Shown in pieces: positions 60,303-64,000 of a DNA stretch of 64,000 bases. The stretch comes from Neonectria sp. B-13 (lineage: Eukaryota > Ascomycota > Sordariomycetes > Hypocreales > Nectriaceae), in contig NOKP01000012.1 in NCBI GenBank assembly GCA_002682825.1, forward strand, positions 1,302,001 to 1,366,000. The letters run 5' to 3'. How positions within the stretch are numbered: the stretch's first letter is position 1; each line of letters begins with the position of its first letter. A program made the translations under genes and the position numbers. Under the pieces are notes generated by a model. The model did no database searches, had not been told where the DNA came from, and saw only the letters and a program-made list of their open reading frames with translations.

Positions 60303-62055
60303 ATGGGGTCCAATGAAGGACGTCTCTCCCAGTTGAGGGCCAAGGTGGGTCTACCCCCTAGATCGAGTCCATTGGCCCACCGCTTTCGGATACCAACTGA
60401 CTCTCCGCGCCCTTGAACTGTAGAACAAGCTTCCCGGGACAGGTCTGCTGGTCCTTGCCCTATCAGACCGCCCCAGGGCTACAAAAACAAAGGCTCCTAA
60501 GACTCGGTCCGGGTGCAAGGAGTGCAAGTGCGTCGTCCACACCGCCCGCGTGACATCCACTCCTTGCACTGTTCTAGTTGGTTGACACCTTGACAATAGA
60601 CGACGGCGTATCAAATGCGACCAAGGGAGACCGGCTTGCCAGAGATGCATATCTTCAGCCCGCGTCTGCGATATTCTGCCCATCACCGGTAACAACAACG
60701 TGGCCAAGTCCCAGGGAATCTTCGATTGCCGCATCTTGACCGAGCCCAACTCCATCCTGTCCGCCTTCAACACCCAGCAGCAATGGGACACCTTCTCCAT
60801 CTTCGTGTTCATGAACGAGCAAGCCGGGACCCTTCCCATCAACATCCTCTCCGCCCTCGCACCCCAGATTGCCCAGCAAGATGTCGCCGTCCGCGAGATA
60901 TGCTGTGCCATCGGCGCCGCCGCCAACGCCTTCACGAACCCTAATTCCGACCCGTCGGCCGATGAAGCACAGTATAGACTCTCCCTTGTGCACTATAACC
61001 GGGCCCTCCGCTCCATCAGGGAAGCCAACCCGACTACAAGCGCGCTCCTCACTGTAGCCGTTGTGTCTATTCTTTTCGTAACTTATGACATGATCCGGGG
61101 CGACATGTCGACAGCGTTCGCGCACTTCAACCACGGTCATCGCATTGCCGAGGCCTATTTTGACGAGAGATGTAGAGAAACTGGGCTGCCATTCTCGCAA
61201 TTACCATTGTCCACCCTTGAATCAGCCCTGTTCGACATCGTACAACGTCTCACTACACATCCCTGGGCCCTAGAACTAGGCTTCGACGGGTCCACGATAA
61301 ACCACAAGCTGCACAACTGGTGCCAGGGCCGCAAGCACAAGTATATGGTCGAAGATATGCCGCCGTCTTTTAAAGATTTGGCCCAGGCTCTGAGGTGGTG
61401 GGACGTGACGCAGAATTTCCTCGTTGATCACACGCAAGCTTTTGATCCTGAGGGGAAGCCATCATCTCATTCTTCGCCGTCAGTGTCGAGTCTCAATGTT
61501 GAGAACCAGAATGAGACGACGGTTGAGAATGCAGCATGGGAGGGATCTTTCACAGTTATGTACTGTTGGCACAACAGTTTTGCCCCCCTCCTCCAATCCG
61601 CAAGACACAAGAAAGATGAGGATTCCTACACCTACCTGCACGCCTGCACGCTCGAGACTCTCTATCTGGAGACGCTGACAAGTCTGCATTTGTACCACCG
61701 CCGGGACTCCAATGTCCTGCCAGATGTGAAGCCGATTTATCTCGACATTATGAGGACTACGCGAGAAATGCAGCAGCGGTGCAATAAGCCCAGTGAGGCC
61801 GCCATCCTGGACAATGCAATCATCCGACCGCTCATCTTTGTGCTGTACAAGTGTCGTGATGCCGATGTGCGTCAGGGTATCAAAGAGATATTAGAAGATG
61901 TCGATAAGAGTTCGCAGATGGCCACGCCTTTGCTGAGTATGATGGGGAGAAAGCAAGGCGCCGAGGTGCCAGCGAAGCTAAAGAACATTGAGCGGTCACT
62001 AGGGTGGTATTTGACGGCTTGTGGTTGTAGTTCAGGTGCTATAAACATTAGATGA
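60303..62055 (+). CDS. Zn2Cys6 transcription factor, three exons
   Basis: About 533 residues with introns 60345-60423 and 60528-60599; the second splits the zinc cluster, which reads CKECKRRRIKCD then ACQRCISSARVC, with the expected six cysteines. The first exon (14 residues from the ATG at 60303) is tentative, as another start could lie further upstream. The remainder has the helical fungal regulatory domain: NALRSIREANPTT-like helices, then VAVVSILFVTYDMIRGD and a C-terminal LGWYLTACGC. Regulators of this build often have a short zinc cluster and no separate dimer linker. It may control the head-to-head acyltransferase gene. Confidence 0.85.
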
Positions 62056-62574
62056 CTACGGAGTAGAGACTTTGTCAATGAAGCAAGTCTAAATCAAGGG
62101 CATTCGAAAAAAGACAAGAACGCTTGGGGTAGGATAGTCGTTGCCTTAAATACGACATTGATACCTTGTAGATAATCCTCATAAAATCGTGTATACACTT
62201 GATACTTGTGCATCAATGGGCGTTTGGTACTCTAGGATTTCAAATGTCATTGAGGTGGCAGGACACAATGACCAAGAGATTAATGCGAACTGGTCCACCT
62301 GGACTTGCAGCTACAGCAGAACTCGTAGTGACACAGCACTTTTGAATGTTTCGAGCAACCTCCTGTAGTCTGTTTTCTAAGTCCTTCAACCGGCTTAGTG
62401 GTACAATCACTTGTGGCGGATGGGGCCCAGTATACACTCGGAGAGAGGGGAATATAAATATTGACAACAAAGCCCATTATTCGACGGAAATTCAGGACTA
62501 GCCTCTCGGTGTAGAATCAGTAGTGGCTTGTTCTAGTGGAGTTAACACTGACCCTATAGATCTGCCAAACGGGG
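62056..62574. other. Convergent intergenic stretch
   Basis: 519 bp between the stop codons of the C6 regulator and the ankyrin pseudogene. No gene recognised. Confidence 0.5.
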
Positions 62575-64000
62575 TTACATGGAGGGATTGAAAATATCCA
62601 TATGGGACGGAGCCACAATTGGCATGCCAAATCGAGCACCCGCTGCAACAAGCAGCTTGTGTACGGCTGCTAAATCTTTGACGTGATTATCAAATCTGTC
62701 AAGCCAAAGCTTTCGCATATTCAATGCGTACTCACCAAGTTCTCTTCTTTCCAATTTCTGTTCGAGAGATCTGGCTTGGAGTTCGCGTTGCTTAGCTAGA
62801 TAATTTCTTGAGAAGGCGTTGTAGCCCAGGGGAGTATGCTCGTCAGCGTCAGGTAAGTTGATGTCAATACCTGACGCTTTTAGGAGAGCATTCATGATAT
62901 CGATGTAGTGTCCCTTGCCGTCCCAAACCATAATGCCATAAGAGCCCAATTTCCAGTCGTCGTACAACATTGTTCCGCCAAGGTTTGGTCTCCTTAAATC
63001 AAATCCACACATAGCAGCAAAGGCAACAGCTGTGCGGCCTTTGTTATTTTGTGCATTGACCTCAGTGCCCAGAGTATTCAGAAGGATCTCCACTACCTTG
63101 CTATGGAACTGTATGGAAGGCGTGTCAAAACTGGTCTTCATGTTTCCGTCCCACTCGATTGATTGTTGCTTATGAATGTTTCCCGTGGCGGCCAGCATTA
63201 GGGCAGTCTTGCCGTAATCATCACGCAGCTGAACGTCGATCTTTGGGTGCTTTAATAACAGCATCGTATTGTGCATGTAACCAGAATAAGCAGCAACCAT
63301 AAGAGGCGTTTTCGAGTCTTCGAATGCTCTCTTGTCATAGTAACCAAGAAATACGCAGTCGGATTGGGAGCAGCTTGTCCTTGAATTTATATCTGTCTTT
63401 GGATTCCGCAGTAGGATCTCTAGTTATGCCCCTGAACCCTCGAAATTGGTGAGATGGTGAATTGGACTTAGTCTCCCTCTCGATAAGCTGACATCGAGAT
63501 CGTTTCTTTCGAGCAACAACAAAGCAGTCGCCTGACTGGCTCGAAAAATCGGGGTCAACCCTTCTCAATCATACATGTTGATGTCGACAGCCTTCCGTGC
63601 AAGTAGCCTGCGAGAAATTTCCTGATTGTCTGCCTCGCATGTGCATAAGGGGCGTAATGTGTTCTCCGAAGACATTTATATACCCAATATCTGGGTGAAC
63701 CCTATTGTCGTCTAGAAAGATGCTTATGATATCTGAGTTTCTGGATGTTACTGCTGCAGAGAGTGCTGTGGCTTTGTAACTTAAGCAGTCCAAGGCTCCT
63801 CTTATACTGAAGAGTATATTGGGATCTTCTTCCAGTGGTAAAAGGATCTTGCACCCATGTGTCCAGCCTTCACTGGCACACCAGAATAGAGGACCAGTTG
63901 GCGGAGAGGCCTTATTTAGGAATTCAGAATATAGTCTGGGATGCACTATAGCCTTGTCTTGCGAACTTGTTTCCAAGGTGACTGTGCCTCTGGATTGGCT
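62575..64000 (-). pseudogene. Broken ankyrin-repeat gene, running off the right edge
   Basis: Ankyrin repeats are spread over the stretch: DSKTPLMVAAYSGYM, DDYGKTALMLAATGN, NNKGRTAVAFAAMCG and DADEHTPLGYNA near the 3' end, and EGLTPIFRASQ further upstream. The last two thirds read in one frame only if TGA at 63565-63567 and TAA at 63424-63426 are ignored, and the part right of about 63640 is in another frame (one base offset near 63639-63642). The right part (KATALSAAVTSRNSDI) stays open to the window edge, so the start is outside. Introns could remove a stop only by cutting out ankyrin core, so a decayed gene is the better reading. Either way it is partial. Confidence 0.7.

Noticed and set aside
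60655..61200. 181-residue minus-strand frame inside the third C6 regulator
   Set aside because: Antisense shadow of a coding exon; the plus frame carries the zinc cluster and regulatory domain.

Overview
The window is a draft-assembly piece (one 100-N gap at 40792-40891) from a filamentous ascomycete, most likely a sordariomycete. The support is short GT-AG introns (about 47-83 bp) in nearly every gene, HET and STAND (NLR-type) genes, C6 zinc-cluster regulators, an SAT-type polyketide synthase, and decayed repeats whose differences look like repeat-induced point mutation. The species cannot be named from sequence alone. All exon models were read by eye, and each intact model given below keeps one open frame after splicing.

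The left end (135-14848) holds the most informative locus: a flavin-dependent halogenase, a UbiA-type aromatic prenyltransferase, an A-T-R aryl-acid reductase (NRPS-like) and a non-reducing polyketide synthase with SAT-KS-AT-PT-ACP and a fused alpha/beta-hydrolase. This set matches the early ascochlorin/ilicicolin genes (AscD, AscA, AscB, AscC; StbC, StbB, StbA for the non-chlorinated part). Predicted chemistry: the synthase makes orsellinic acid, the prenyltransferase adds a farnesyl or geranyl chain, the reductase gives the aldehyde, and the halogenase chlorinates the ring. The product would be an ilicicolin A (LL-Z1272alpha)-like or colletochlorin-like aldehyde. No P450 or membrane terpene cyclase is visible to the right, and the halogenase sits at the window edge, so the cluster may continue to the left.

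Right of the cluster (15-23 kb) come a coiled-coil protein, an FTA2/kinase-like gene head-to-head with an unrecognised conserved-looking gene, a repeat- and LTR-like stretch, and a TrkH-type potassium transporter with an internal minisatellite. From 23 to 47 kb lies an allorecognition-like region: a full STAND protein with NACHT, two proteins that start with a STAND-type N-terminus but lack NACHT, a HET protein, a decayed bulb-type lectin, an orphan copia-type Gag at the assembly gap, and a dispersed degenerate repeat family. A C6 regulator and a DHA2 MFS transporter sit among these.

From 47 to 64 kb are an SDR, a second C6 regulator, a CPA2-type cation/proton antiporter, a rhodopsin-like seven-helix membrane protein, a gene-poor 3.9 kb stretch, an alcohol-acetyltransferase-like gene head-to-head with a third C6 regulator, and a broken ankyrin gene running off the right edge.
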